Origin: Trichoplusia ni
Lineage: Eukaryota; Arthropoda; Insecta; Lepidoptera; Noctuidae
NCBI RefSeq assembly: GCF_003590095.1
Contig: NC_039481.1
Coordinates: 13,857,895 to 13,921,894 of the forward strand
DNA length: 64,000 bases
Direction of reading: 5' to 3'
The position numbers and the translations under genes were made by a program. Shown here one piece after another: positions 1-11,157 of the stretch. The notes below the pieces were generated by a model. The model searched no databases and was not told where the DNA came from. It worked only from the letters and a program-made list of their open reading frames with translations. Numbering within the stretch: position 1 is the first letter of the stretch; each line of letters begins with the position of its first letter.

Positions 1-2806
1 GAAATCCATACTATCACAAACACACCTTTACTTTACTCTTAGGCATAACCGTAGCTGCGTAGTCGAACAAAACAGCCAAAACATAAAAATTAAATGCTTG
101 TTTAAACAACTTTTTTCGGTTTACCATAGCGAGGCGACCCAATTTCCTGACTTTATATTCACCCGCTGGTACTTATGTCTTCATCAGTTGCATTTTTAAT
201 CAACAAACCCTTGGAACTCGCTAATTTGAATAACGGTCTTCCCGAAAGGGTTTTTAGGTTACCGCACTAATAAATCTCGGTGGGGAATGGTCGTTGCAAT
301 GACATTTTCGAGGAAAAGTGAAGAATTCTAAAATCATCTGAATGAAGGCTATACTTAAATTCAAGATTTTCTAAATTTAGTCTTGGCAGTCAGGTAAAAC
401 AAATATACGTATTTGTCAACTACGATTTTAACTTTGAAAATCATACCAGTCACAAAAATTCTTGACTTCGTTCAGAATTTAAATAGACGCATTGAATTCA
501 ATACATAAATATCGACAATCGTTAACTCGCCTCCCTACATTAGTACAAACTGGGTCATTAGCATTTTAAACGGCATGTGTTATGTTCGTGAAATTGTTGC
601 GGATCTATTAGTAGGCCGCGGATGCGAGGGATTAAGCTATTTAGCTAATGGCACTTGAGGGCCCTGGAATGTGCTTGGCCTTAAATTCCATACCACTTTT
701 ATTAAGCGATAGAATTTTATGGCGGATTGTATACAAAAGCGTCAACGACCGCGGAAACAAGCTAAAAATTCAGTTAAAAGGGTCTTTATAAATTATCTGT
801 GCTCCTTTTATTAGTTCGCATTTAGGAAAGTCAACCTCCAAAAATACTCCGAACAGACATGGCAATCAATCAACTGTCAAAAGCGACTCTTAAACGTGTA
901 GCACCTATAAATTTAAAAGGAGTACCTCTCTATAATTAAAGAGTAAAGTGCGTCAGGGCCTTCCGCGCGGGCGCACACTTCGCCACAATTTTTCCATCAG
1001 CCGGTGGGAGCCACAATTATACGATTTGCATAGCTATCGCGGCACTCGGCGCGACGCGTTTTTGCACGCCTACCCACTACGCCCTTTCGGTGTACATCGG
1101 CCGAAATAATTTGTTACTACATGATGGTAAATACTAGAGAGGCTTTTTCGTAGCTTTCGCTAACGGAAAATGCCTAGATACTCAGCTTACCTGTGCGATA
1201 AAATTTTCTTTTAAGAATAGCTCTCACTATTGAAATTTTCTGAACGCAATTATGAGTAGCATACTAAAATTGTGTCGAGTCCATGAGAAAGACCAGACAA
1301 TATCGGCATCTGCTGATCCAGCAGGCATTAAAAGTAATAAAAAAGTCAACCTTATTCCTAAAAGTTTCCTTACCTAAGTCCATTAAACACGACGATCGCT
1401 TCATTACCTAATCAATGATTTCAAAACTATCCGCCCGTTAAATGGTAACATAATACCAATATACCTTGCTATCGGCAAGAAAATTCAAATTTCCGTTATG
1501 TATGGTACAAAACGGTTCAAAACACAACACGTCAGAGCACAGGTTTATTGGATTTTAGCGGAAATTTCACTCGCACACGGGACGAAACGAGCAAAACAGC
1601 CGACACTGTTTGCGAATCACCTCCGCATATCGAATTTTGATTCCTGATTTGTATCGGAACCACCATCGGCCCTATAAATAGGGCACGCGAGCAGCAAATG
1701 GAATGCAAAACGCTGCGGATACTACCGGACACAACAAAACACGCTGCGTGTGGATAAAACTACATATGGTCAGCGGAAATTTGCGAGCAAAAATAATACT
1801 GCACAACAATGAAAACCATTTTTGGCCCGAACTGTATCTAACAAAATTGTTTTTGCACATCTGCATGCCGTAAATTTGAAATATCGCGCTTGTCGTAAAC
1901 TCCAGAGCGCCAACAAATACTTAAGTTAATATAAATAAAGTCCGTTCCTTATTGCAATGACTGATTCCCGGAGGAGAACGGCGAACACTCGAAACTTGCT
2001 CGATGCTATCTTGGATGTCCAATTGAGTTTTCATCCTGTGCCGCTCTTCTATAGAATGCTAATAAACCCACTTATCCGACAAACTACTGGTAGCTTTGTC
2101 TTTTAAAGTAAGGAGATTGTCGGCGTTGCATCTATCAGCAATCTCGTTGTAACAAAATTAAACTCGACTTTGTAATTCTAAAGTCGAATCTCGACTACAC
2201 TCGGATCTCGTTGCTAATTGTTGGAAAGAGGAAACGTAATAAAAGTGCTAGTCTTTGAAGCAAAAGAAGCTGGCCCCGAGCGTCTCCAAGGAGCGCATTT
2301 TAATAAATTAAAACTGCGCAAAATTCCCATTCCAATATCATTTTATCTTTCTTTTTCCGTCCGGCCCGCGCTCGCCCGCCTTACATTGATTCCATTCCAC
2401 TGAAAGACCATCAGTCTACCTATCTACATCTGCGTATTAAAAACACTCCATGTTTTTAAAGAACCGTACGAGGTTCAGTTATTACATCTATTAGATTCAG
2501 TTATCAAATCGAAAACTGCAGCAACATTAATGAGTTAGTCCACACTTGATGAATGAGTTAGAAGCACTAGTTTAATTGAAGTACCATTTAAACGTACCTT
2601 CAGTACTATACAACTACGCTGTAAGGAAATAGTCATTCGAAGCCTAGAATCCTAGATTCAGCTGAAAGACCGACCTTATATTCAGTTTCTGTTTAGTGTC
2701 AATCGATGATTTGAATTTACTCGAATACCTTTGAAAGCCGAGCCCCGGGTTTCAAGTACTGAAGAGCAATCACTTTAGAGTGCGTTACTGTATATTTACA
2801 AACAGT
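1..2806. other. Non-coding DNA upstream of the LRR gene
   Basis: No convincing coding region is visible; the open frames here are short and have no family resemblance. The stretch is AT-rich apart from a GC-rich patch at about 955-1100. It probably holds the promoter, 5' untranslated sequence or a first intron of the LRR gene at 2815. A possible 3' splice site (tttcag) lies just inside that ORF at about 2833-2838. Confidence 0.6.
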
Positions 2807-2815
2807 ATGAACTAA
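2807..2815 (+). promoter_or_regulatory. Two-codon upstream ORF overlapping the start codon
   Basis: The sequence ATG AAC TAA ends in an A that is also the first base of the LRR start codon (TAATG). If the mRNA includes this segment, ribosomes would translate Met-Asn and stop exactly on the main AUG, a termination-reinitiation arrangement. The bases are seen directly; the regulatory role is inference. Confidence 0.4.
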
Positions 2816-4371
2816 TGGCGTACTTGTTGGTGTTTCAGGTGCTGTTGATATCGCTGGAGCTGCTCGCGTCGCGCAGTGGAGCAGCGGCGCTGGCCAACTG
2901 CCCGATTGGCTGTAACTGCAATGACGAAACCCTCGTAGTAGTATGCGAAGAAAGTCGCCTCGATGTCCTACCCATCGCCCTGAACCCCTACATACAGCGA
3001 CTTATCATACGAAACAACAAGATCAAAACAATCGACAGCTCGATGCAGTTTTACACAGAGCTGCAACACCTAGACCTGTCCCAGAACCGCCTAGTCAACA
3101 TACCGACGAAAAGTTTTGCGTATCAACGTAAACTTCAAGAGCTCCACCTTGATCATAACAAAATATCATCAGTCACCAATACTACTTTTCAAGGCCTCAA
3201 CTCGCTGACAGTTTTAAATTTAAAACGAAATTATCTTGAAGAGTTGACGAACGGAGTATTTACCACCTTACCAAGGTTGGAGGAACTAAATTTAGGACAA
3301 AATGGAATTTCGAGGATTGATCCCAGAGCGTTCGCCGGCTTGTCTGCTTTGCGAATCCTATACTTGGATGATAACCAGCTGAGTTCGATACCGACGACAT
3401 CCTTCAGCCTCCTGGGCAGCCTCGCTGAGTTGCACGTAGGCTTGAATGCGTTCTCCTTCCTACCGGACGACGCTTTCGCAGGTCTCAACAGACTGACGGT
3501 GTTAGATCTCAACGGAGCAGGACTTTCCAACATAAGTGAATTTGCATTCCGTGGTCTTCCAGGACTGAGAAGTCTCAATCTATTTGGAAATAGACTAATC
3601 ACCGTCCCTACAATGCAATTAGCTGGTCTAACAAGATTAGAGGATTTGTATATCGGACAAAATGAATTCCTGACTCTTGAAAGTCATTCGTTTAAGGGTT
3701 TGAAGAATTTGAAGTTATTGGATATCACCGGTGCGACACAATTAGAACGAATTGAAAAAGGAGCATTTGAGGATAATATCAACTTAGAAACAGTTATTTT
3801 GGCGAATAACAAGAAATTGGCAACTCTAGAAGACTGCTCATTATTGGGATTGCCGAAACTACGACACCTTTCCCTGAAAGATAATGCCATTGTTACTTTA
3901 AGCGAAACGGTGTTCATTGGAAAAGAACTTAAGCAATTAGATTTAACCAATAATCCAATTTTCTGTGACTGCCAACTGCTATGGCTGCACCAGTTGCTAA
4001 ATGATAAGAGCAACTTTACTCAAATACATTGCGCAAGTCCTGAACACTTGAAAGACAAGCCTCTCAGAAACCTGAATGCCGATGACTTGGGCTGTGTGCT
4101 ACATGATACGCGACAACAAACTATAATCTGCATTATAGTAGTCGCCTGTGTAGCCACTATTGCCACTTTAGTATTAATTTTGTACAGATATCGTAAGAGC
4201 ATGCAAGAGAAGCTGAAAGACTACAAGTGGAACAAGGGACGAAAGAACCTTGAGTACCACAAGCCCATTTCGACGGAGGAGGACTGCATAGTGCGCGGCA
4301 TCCACCCGTCGCAGTACCCCGCTCCCCCGCACACCCCCGGCCTCAGGCCTATTCCTGTGACGGAACTGTAG
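2815..4371 (+). CDS. caps/trn: Leucine-rich-repeat transmembrane protein, Capricious/Tartan family
   Basis: This single-exon ORF encodes 518 aa. It has a hydrophobic signal peptide (residues 1-23) and a cysteine-rich N-cap with CPIGCNC (from about residue 28). About 14 LRRs of 24 residues follow, such as LDLSQNRLVNIP and LYLDDNQLSSIP. Then come a C-terminal cap with FCDC (about 380-426), one membrane helix (about 435-458) and a basic cytoplasmic tail starting RYRKSMQEKLKDYKW. The N-cap and first repeats (LDVLPIALNP, NNKIKTIDSS) are typical of Drosophila Capricious/Tartan, cell-surface proteins used in cell sorting and axon or muscle target choice. The ORF ends in VTEL, which fits a class I PDZ ligand, and then UAG. 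The frame stays open past the UAG to 4845. I cannot say whether it is the caps or the trn orthologue. A spliced alternative N-terminus is possible. Confidence 0.88.
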   Translation: MAYLLVFQVLLISLELLASRSGAAALANCPIGCNCNDETLVVVCEESRLDVLPIALNPYIQRLIIRNNKIKTIDSSMQFYTELQHLDLSQNRLVNIPTKSFAYQRKLQELHLDHNKISSVTNTTFQGLNSLTVLNLKRNYLEELTNGVFTTLPRLEELNLGQNGISRIDPRAFAGLSALRILYLDDNQLSSIPTTSFSLLGSLAELHVGLNAFSFLPDDAFAGLNRLTVLDLNGAGLSNISEFAFRGLPGLRSLNLFGNRLITVPTMQLAGLTRLEDLYIGQNEFLTLESHSFKGLKNLKLLDITGATQLERIEKGAFEDNINLETVILANNKKLATLEDCSLLGLPKLRHLSLKDNAIVTLSETVFIGKELKQLDLTNNPIFCDCQLLWLHQLLNDKSNFTQIHCASPEHLKDKPLRNLNADDLGCVLHDTRQQTIICIIVVACVATIATLVLILYRYRKSMQEKLKDYKWNKGRKNLEYHKPISTEEDCIVRGIHPSQYPAPPHTPGLRPIPVTEL

Positions 4372-4845
4372 CTAGAGCTTTACGCCTCCCCGAGCGTGTT
4401 CTTCATGTCAGGCGGCCAGGGCTCCGCGCGCCGGCCGCAGCGCTCGGGGGGCGGCGGCACGCTGCCCGCTAATGGATTCACGTACATCGGCGGCGACACG
4501 CGTCCGCATCAACCGCTCACGCTCAATAATGGCGCACCAGCACACCACCTCAACAACGGTTCCTTGCGATCTCTGCCGGATAAGAAGAACAATCGCAATG
4601 GCATCGTGTGTCACCCGGAAAACTTCCAGAGGAACCTGGACACGCGTTACTCCAGAAAGCAGGAGAACGGCTACATCCGTAACTCAGAAACCATAATCGG
4701 TTTCCCGCGCAACGACCGCGAGTACGAGCGCGAGCACGCGGAGTACAGCGAGCCCGAGTACTCCATCATCCCGGAGAGCGGCTACGGGCGCGCGCTCGAG
4801 GACTACCCGCGCTCCTGCACACACTCCAATACGTTCAACTGTTGA
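4372..4845 (+). CDS. In-frame 157-codon extension of the LRR protein beyond UAG
   Basis: After the UAG at 4369-4371 the same frame runs open for 157 codons to TGA at 4843-4845. The peptide is a plausible cytoplasmic tail: Gly/Arg-rich start, Asn-rich middle (LTLNNGAPAHHLNNGSL), then acidic-aromatic segments (EYSEPEYSIIPESGYGRALE) and an end in NTFNC. The first 70 bases are GC-rich coding-like DNA and no stop intervenes. The stop context is CTG UAG CUA G. Readthrough would give a protein of about 676 aa and bury the VTEL terminus. Alternatives are splicing around the stop (a possible acceptor, ttcatgtcag, ends at about 4410), a sequencing error, or an abandoned tail. Confidence 0.6.
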   Translation, partial: LELYASPSVFFMSGGQGSARRPQRSGGGGTLPANGFTYIGGDTRPHQPLTLNNGAPAHHLNNGSLRSLPDKKNNRNGIVCHPENFQRNLDTRYSRKQENGYIRNSETIIGFPRNDREYEREHAEYSEPEYSIIPESGYGRALEDYPRSCTHSNTFNC

Positions 4846-5750
4846 GTGCGCACGTGAACTATCTCAACCGTTTGTGATCTTGTAATTCTAGCAATAAATC
4901 TTCATTCCATTAAGTTTTCTATGAACGGAGTAAGTCGTGACGGACGTAGTGCTCTAGAGCGGTTAGTGACATTAGTATTTCGGGTCCGGTGTACGTTCGA
5001 CCAGTGAGGACTATCCTGTATCGTATTCGTTTTAAAAGAGTACCTTAATTGTAAATTATAAATTTAAGTAGTGATGGATCTATTTTTCAATGGGACGTTT
5101 GGGGCTCGGGACGTTTGAAAGTGAGACTTTCACACGAGACAACGGTACAATGTACAGACTAGTCGCAGCGCGGGGCGGGGCGGAGGGGGCCGAGCGAGTC
5201 CGGCCCGCGGGGACTCCCCGCTATGGTGTACATCATAAAACATTGTGATTTGTATTTTTTTCTACCAGTGCGGTGGATTTTGTATTTGATTTTGTACAAA
5301 AAACCATTCCATATGATATCTTTTTAATGTCTAATATTTTATTTATAAATGAATAAAGTAAGTGTGCGTTAAATAAGACACCAATATGAAAAATATTAGA
5401 ATTAATGATGTAAATATATTTATACTATATTGAGATATTTATAAAATTTAATACAATCTTGTTCTTCTAAAATTATCATAAAATTATTTCGGGATATCTA
5501 TTGTATTGTTTGCTATAATGACTGATATCCTAATTACGAGATTTCTTATGTCTGTCACTACCTACCTACGATTAAATACCCACTTACACCTAACTTCTAA
5601 TTGTGTAAGTACAACGCACCCATTATTTCTAAAAACACATCTTCGAACATTTACGCTCAATCCTAATATTGTAATGTTTTTATTAAGGTTGATCTACGAA
5701 CAATGTTTTATTTTAATAAAGTGTACTTTTTGTTTATAACTGTTTGTTAA
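4846..5750 (+). other. Probable 3' UTR of the LRR gene, with a GC-rich hairpin block
   Basis: AATAAA signals occur at 4893-4898, 5352-5357 and 5715-5720. Between the first two lies an island of almost pure G and C at about 5168-5221 in otherwise AT-rich sequence. It ends in a perfect hairpin, GCGGGG-ACT-CCCCGC (5207-5221). Confidence 0.45.
4893..4898 (+). terminator. Polyadenylation signal AATAAA (first of three)
   Basis: This lies 48 bases after the extension's stop codon. Further copies at 5352 and 5715 suggest alternative 3' ends. No transcript data are available. Confidence 0.45.
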
Positions 5751-7900
5751 TGTTCCATAATTTTGGAATTGTGTGATCTATTGAGAAAAGTTATGTTAAC
5801 AATTTGACGGTTGGCTAGTAATTAACTGATGGGTTATCAATTACCGAAACGATGCACACAAATTAACTTAGCTCGTATCAATTAGTTCAATTGCAGTCGG
5901 CTGTATGCATCGCTCGATTAACGTATCCAGCCCAAATTACCTATTTATTAAGCATTATCTATACCTACATGCATACACTGATCCGTCACACGGATGAGTG
6001 TAATTCGTATGAGCTGTTTTCTATGGACATTTTTGTAGTGAATTTCTAAATCTTGGAACCTATGAATAAAATATTGTAAAAAGAATCTGGTACCTAAATA
6101 ACCCACAAAATTAATAAAGTAAAGTAATTTCATGTTTTTAACGACCTTTCTTAATAAATTACACAATTTTCAATAATGTGCCTCGGACGATTACACGTCG
6201 ACATAAATCTGGAAATGTTTCATTTTCTTCTTTTTATTATTATACTGCATATAATTCTTGCCATATTCCAAAAAGGCATAATGGTATTTTAAATAGGTAT
6301 TTCATATTTTTAATTTTGTAGAAAAAGTTTAATAATTAAAAGTACGATAAATATAATAAAGACGACAAGTATAATATATTGCAAATAGTATGTTATATAA
6401 CACTGTAATAATTAAATTAGGATTGTGATAAGAGCAGGCTTTTTAAAAGGAGTTTTAATAAGTCGCTAGAAACCTTCTTAGTGCCATTTTTGTGTCTTCT
6501 TGGATTATGGTCGTTTTTTACTCCACTTTTATAAACCCACACAACTAACCTGATCTTTTGGTGTTATTGAGTTATTGTAAATATGGAGAAATTAAAGACT
6601 AAGAAATTAAGGCATGTGTTAGTGCCTAGTGAATGCCTAAAAAAGTATACAAGAAAATGATGAATACATATGAGAATATTGTGATTAGAGTACTCACGAC
6701 ATTGTAATAGAAATCATCGGTCATTTCTGTACTTTATTGTAGTTATTACCTACATACAAACTCGATAAATATAACATACCTCAAATTTAATTGTGTTTTA
6801 TTGGAGTATCTCTTAGAATTCTACTAAACTTACAGAAAATCACCAACATTTTTTTAAATATCAACACATTTGTTCTGAGCTCAAACACTGTAGGTAATAA
6901 AGAACCAACAGAATATTTTTGAAGACTCCCGCATATGGGTAGTTATTTTTGTGTCCCGTTCACAAAAAATCATGTCGGATGCACAAAGAACATCAAGACT
7001 CTGAAGAAGCATTATTTTGTAATCACACAAGTGATTGTCATATGCGGGAATCGAACCCACGACACGTCGCGCGCAATGTTTGGCGTGATGGAATCAAACA
7101 CTAAGCAAATCTGTGCAGTCGAGTTTTGCTAGGCTTTAACATACATTATACATCCTATAGTTTGACTTGAAATTCTACATAGTGTATTACTTAGTAGTAT
7201 CTACTTACAAGCACCCTAGGTGCACCTAAAAAAGAAATAGAAGCTACATAATACACACATCCCAGTCTATATAATTCGAAATAGGTATTGACTATTTGAT
7301 CGCCGTAATAAAATACCAGAATACTTCTACTATTCAAGTTTCTCTGTAGCAGCGCCATCTATGTATACTAACTTAAACTAACACCTCTGTTGTACCTGTG
7401 AGGTCTAACCCGGGGAATATCTGATATAGTCCAAAAAATAAAGATGGCGTGTTAACGAGTTCAAAATCTCATTTTTATATTAGTAGCAAATCAGGTAGGT
7501 ACCAACCTAGTCAAACTATCGAAATAACTGAATTCATGGATTCTCAGATGGGATTCAGAAAAATAGAATTAGGCAGTTTTCTAATATCTTTAAATAATCA
7601 TGCTTAAATCCGGTTTAATCCTTTATCTGGTTCCCACCATGCACCAGTAGTAACGTTTCAGTAGAATAAGCAATTCATAGAAAGGAATTTTTGATGGCTT
7701 AATCTGAAGTTTTTGATTTATAAATTTGAGTGCTACAAATATAGAGTGCGTGAGTGAGTGAATGAGCCGCTCACTGACCCGAGGTCGCTGAACTCGACAG
7801 GAGCTATTTGAATCGTGACTCAAAGGACTTTGACCTCGCCAATGCGGCCCAACCAGTCATTAGCACTGCAGGTAAAACTCGGAATGAGGATAAAAAAACA
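5751..7900. other. Intergenic DNA between the LRR gene and Tctp
   Basis: The DNA is AT-rich and lacks coding-like ORFs. The only recognisable content is a tRNA-derived SINE near 6925-7120. Confidence 0.6.
6925..7120 (-). mobile_element. tRNA-derived SINE copy (minus orientation)
   Basis: The minus strand has a perfect pol III B box, GGTTCGATTCC, at 7047-7057. It follows the tRNA-like stretch GCGCGCGACGTGTCGTGG, and then a tail with TGTGTGATTAC and ACAAAAATAACT. This order is common in lepidopteran SINEs. Ends are approximate and it is too diverged to be a functional tRNA. Confidence 0.5.
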
Positions 7901-7956
7901 AATATTTATGAAAACTCATATAAATTGTTCATTAATTTATTTATAGTATGCAACAT

Positions 7957-7966
7957 TTTATTTATT
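7957..7966 (-). terminator. Tctp polyadenylation signal(s)
   Basis: Two overlapping AATAAA hexamers on the minus strand lie about 165 bases after the Tctp stop codon, with a third at 7936-7941. This would give a short 3' UTR. Confidence 0.55.
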
Positions 7967-8128
7967 AACATTACAAAATTGTTCAGCCTTGTGATGGGAG
8001 AAGCCGGTTTCAGCCGATGCGCAGATTGACATGATTTTGTAAATAAATAAAAAAGATATGAGTTTAGGCGCCTGTTAGAAGTGGAATATTAATTTTCACA
8101 AATAATAATTTTCACTTATACTGTACAA

Positions 8129-10196
8129 TTAGAACTTCTCTTCCTCTAGACCGTGTTTGAAGAACATCATGATGGGGACTTGTGTGCCGTCGATATCTCT
8201 GTATTCCATCATAGCGACCATGCCGTCACAGTCCATGGACTCCCCTGTGAAGAACTGGAGCTCCTTAAACCTACCGAGGATGTCTTTCATTACTTTGTTC
8301 ATGTTGGTCTTGAAGATGTCAACCTGGTCAGGTGCCTTCTCTTCCAATTTGGCTACTAATCTGAAATAAAAATTACGATTTGTTTAGCCCTAAATATCTA
8401 CATAAGTTTGAAAACCGCATTGGTTAGGGATGAATAAAATTTTTAACAAGTATTACAATGGTAATTAAAATTTAGATCAAATACATCTAAAAAAGTCTTG
8501 TTACTTTTTAAAAAGAAAATGGAACATATCTTCATCATCATAACTAAGAATAATTATTTGTCAACCCCCTTTCATGAACAAACATTACAGAATGGATGTT
8601 TTTTCACTGAAGTTATATGCTCTTGCATCAATAGCTCCATAGGATGATATTAATGATCAACCAGTGGTATTAGATGATGCCTCTCTTCATTAATTCATCA
8701 AATATCTAGACAAAGTGAATAGGTTTACAGAAAGTTATATTATAGCTCTTAGAAAAACATGTTGATTCAGGCTATGCCACATTTTAATAATTTAGTGACT
8801 AGTCGGTTTGTCCCAGAGTTATAATGGGTATAGATTTAAATATTAATTTTGAGTACAGGAATAATACTAATATCCACAGAAGTTTTTGAAAAATGAATAA
8901 CTGAATTACAATATCAATGGGAGCAAGATAAGAAAAACTAATATAAACAAGTGCCACCACGAAATCAAAAATATTTTGTCTTGAACTACCATGTTATATA
9001 AAGTACCATGAAAGTTTACAAATTAGAGTTAGCAACAGTGGTGTTTTGTTTAACAATTTCACATAACCATTGCTTTTGTTAGACTTAAAACAATTCTTCA
9101 CTTATAAAGTGGAGGAGGAATATCTGTTCACAATGTTTTCAACTGGAAACATAATGAACTTAACCTTTAAAGATAAGCTATCTTTGTGAGACAATCCATA
9201 ATAGATAAGAACTTGCTTTGATTAAATACCATGTGTTCATCGCATGTGTCTGACAACACAGCATAAACAGATTTATCATTACCATATGTTATGTTATTCA
9301 TAAAGCAAAGTTTTTTACTTATGTAGTTAAAGGGATGAAGACAACAGTACACAAATGTTAAATTTCAGAATTTGAAAGTAGAAGGCTCGTTAAGACAACT
9401 TCTTTAAAGTGGGAAATGTGAGGTAGCTTAAATACCTACTGCAGATTTATTGAGTATACAATGACACATCCAAGAGCAGTGCAGAAATATATCATGTATA
9501 ACCCTATGGTTATGTATGATGGTATATTTGAATATGGAATCAAATCTTGTGACACATGTACAGACAACCATTATGAATGAATCAGCATGTTTGCAATTGC
9601 TTACTAGGCTGGGAATTCCTTCAACACAGAACTTTCTGCACAACCTGGTCACTTTCCCTTCTTTGATCACTATAAATAAACTATAACACTGATACACTCA
9701 CTTTTTCATGTAGTCTTTAAGGTATAATGTGTAGGATTTCTTATCACCAAAAGCGTATGTTTCGACAAGCCTGTGGTTCAGGACTATGTCAACACCACTT
9801 TCGACTGCAGCATCTGTGCCTTCGTCAGCCTCCTCAGCCGAGGGGTTGAACCCCTCGATTTTAATATCGCCCTGTGCTCTCGTCACCAATCTACCGGTCA
9901 CTTCATAAATGACTTCGTCGACCAGTTTAACTTTGTAGGTGTCTGAGAACATCTCATCACCTGAAAGCAATAAATTAAAGCATAAAACATTGTTCAAGTT
10001 ACTCCTGATCTCTTATAATGTCTATGTGGCAATAATATTGGCAAAAGTTGATGAGACATCATCACATCACTGCCCGACGAAATGTCAAAATCACTGATAT
10101 CAAAAATGCACATAATAAATGAAATATACACATAAACTTCACTAGATAAATACAACAAACACAATTACCAGTAATAATATCTTTATAGATTCTCAT
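8129..10196 (-). CDS. Tctp: Translationally controlled tumour protein (TCTP), three exons
   Basis: The coding exons in transcript order are 10169-10196, 9702-9960 and 8129-8360. All introns are GT-AG and the phases agree. The total is 519 nt, or 172 aa plus stop, which is the usual TCTP length. The protein starts MRIYKDIITGDEMFSD, carries NHRLVETYAFGDKKSYTLYL (TCTP signature region) and ends MMFFKHGLEEEKF. TCTP is an abundant cytosolic protein of the Mss4-like fold, linked in insects to growth control through Rheb/TOR and to microtubule and calcium binding. The mRNA probably begins with a TOP tract at about 10278-10296. It is divergent from the zinc-finger gene at 10582. All three exons look intact. 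Confidence 0.96.
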
Positions 10197-10277
10197 TTTG
10201 ATGGATTAGAGGCGATTAAAAATAATAAAAACCGAAACAACGGCTTCTTGCCCCAAGAACTCAACCGGAAAGGACTC

Positions 10278-10296
10278 AGAAAAGAAAAAAGGGAAG
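10278..10296 (-). promoter_or_regulatory. 5'TOP-like pyrimidine tract of Tctp
   Basis: On the minus strand, about 80-100 bases before the start codon, runs an unbroken pyrimidine tract (CTTCCCTTTTTTCTTTTCT). TCTP mRNAs are known TOP mRNAs, whose transcription starts at a C in such a tract and whose translation depends on mTOR. The exact start site is inferred. Confidence 0.55.
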
Positions 10297-10581
10297 TGCT
10301 TTGGGTTGCCAATTTATTTCTTTTTTTTTCATGACAACACCATGAAATTTACTTTTCCTGATTTTGTTTAGTCTTATTAAGAAATCTCAAAATGTAGTTA
10401 CCAATAAACGGTCGTGATTTTATTAAATTATTATAATTTATAACACTTTAAAATTAAACACTTCTTTCCAAATTTTATTAACTGGGTAAGGAATTTTATC
10501 GCTAGGAACAGCAAAATCTAAACGTTATGTCAAAAGACTTAGTTATGGCAGGAAATAGGTGGCGCTTTTATTTGGCAAAAG
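10297..10581. promoter_or_regulatory. Shared divergent promoter region, Tctp and zinc-finger gene
   Basis: Only about 290 bases separate the likely Tctp start site (leftward) from the zinc-finger ATG at 10582 (rightward), so the two genes must share or abut promoter DNA. I see no clear TATA box. An out-of-frame upstream ATG at about 10527 would lie in the zinc-finger leader if transcription starts before it. Confidence 0.5.
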
Positions 10582-11157
10582 ATGGAAGTATTTCTTTACA
10601 ATTCCAATGTTTGTCGTTTATGTGGAGAAGAAAATGATAATGGGACTTTGTTATATTCAAGTGAAGAAAATAATCAAAACTTAAGTGAAGTTATTAACAC
10701 ATATTTGCCTATAAAGGTATACTATTCAAATTATTGTGATTTGTATTGACTTCAATCAATATGAAAATAAAATGGCTGACATGTACAATTAAACATTTTC
10801 TTTACTTATTTATTTTATCTATTCAAATATCCATCTAGAATATTTGATTTTTACATTATCTACTCTCTTTCACAAATCTAACAATAAATTTAATAAAACA
10901 GGATTTTTTAGTATTCAAATTATTATCAAATGTCAAAATATTTTCAATTCCTTGAGTCTGCGAGTACGTCTTGCGCACGGTTATAAAATAAATAAAGAGC
11001 TTTTTATTTATTATATTAAACAGAAACTAAATCTAAATACAATTTTATAACATTTCAGGTGTCCGATGATGGACAGCTACCTCGTACCATATGTCCAGGA
11101 TGCACCATTCAACTTGAAGCCACCGTAGAATTCCTTACTCTTATTATAAATGGACAA
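10582..11157 (+). CDS. ZAD-domain exons 1-2 of the zinc-finger gene
   Basis: Exon 1 (10582-10716) gives the first ZAD cysteine pair in VCRLCG. Exon 2 (11059-11157) gives the second pair in ICPGC, followed by the helix LEATVEFLTLIINGQ. The four cysteines bind zinc in ZAD domains, which mediate dimerisation. Confidence 0.85.

Noticed and set aside
1024..1031. Octamer ATTTGCAT as a POU-factor site upstream of the LRR gene
   Set aside because: A single 8-mer is expected by chance in this length of AT-rich DNA and nothing else supports an enhancer.
4369..4371. LRR gene as a pseudogene because of the internal UAG
   Set aside because: Both sides of the stop are free of other defects and the upstream protein is complete with signal peptide, caps and membrane helix.
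7041..7110. tRNA gene on the minus strand
   Set aside because: The B box is perfect, but no cloverleaf can be drawn and the 3' side continues into a SINE tail.
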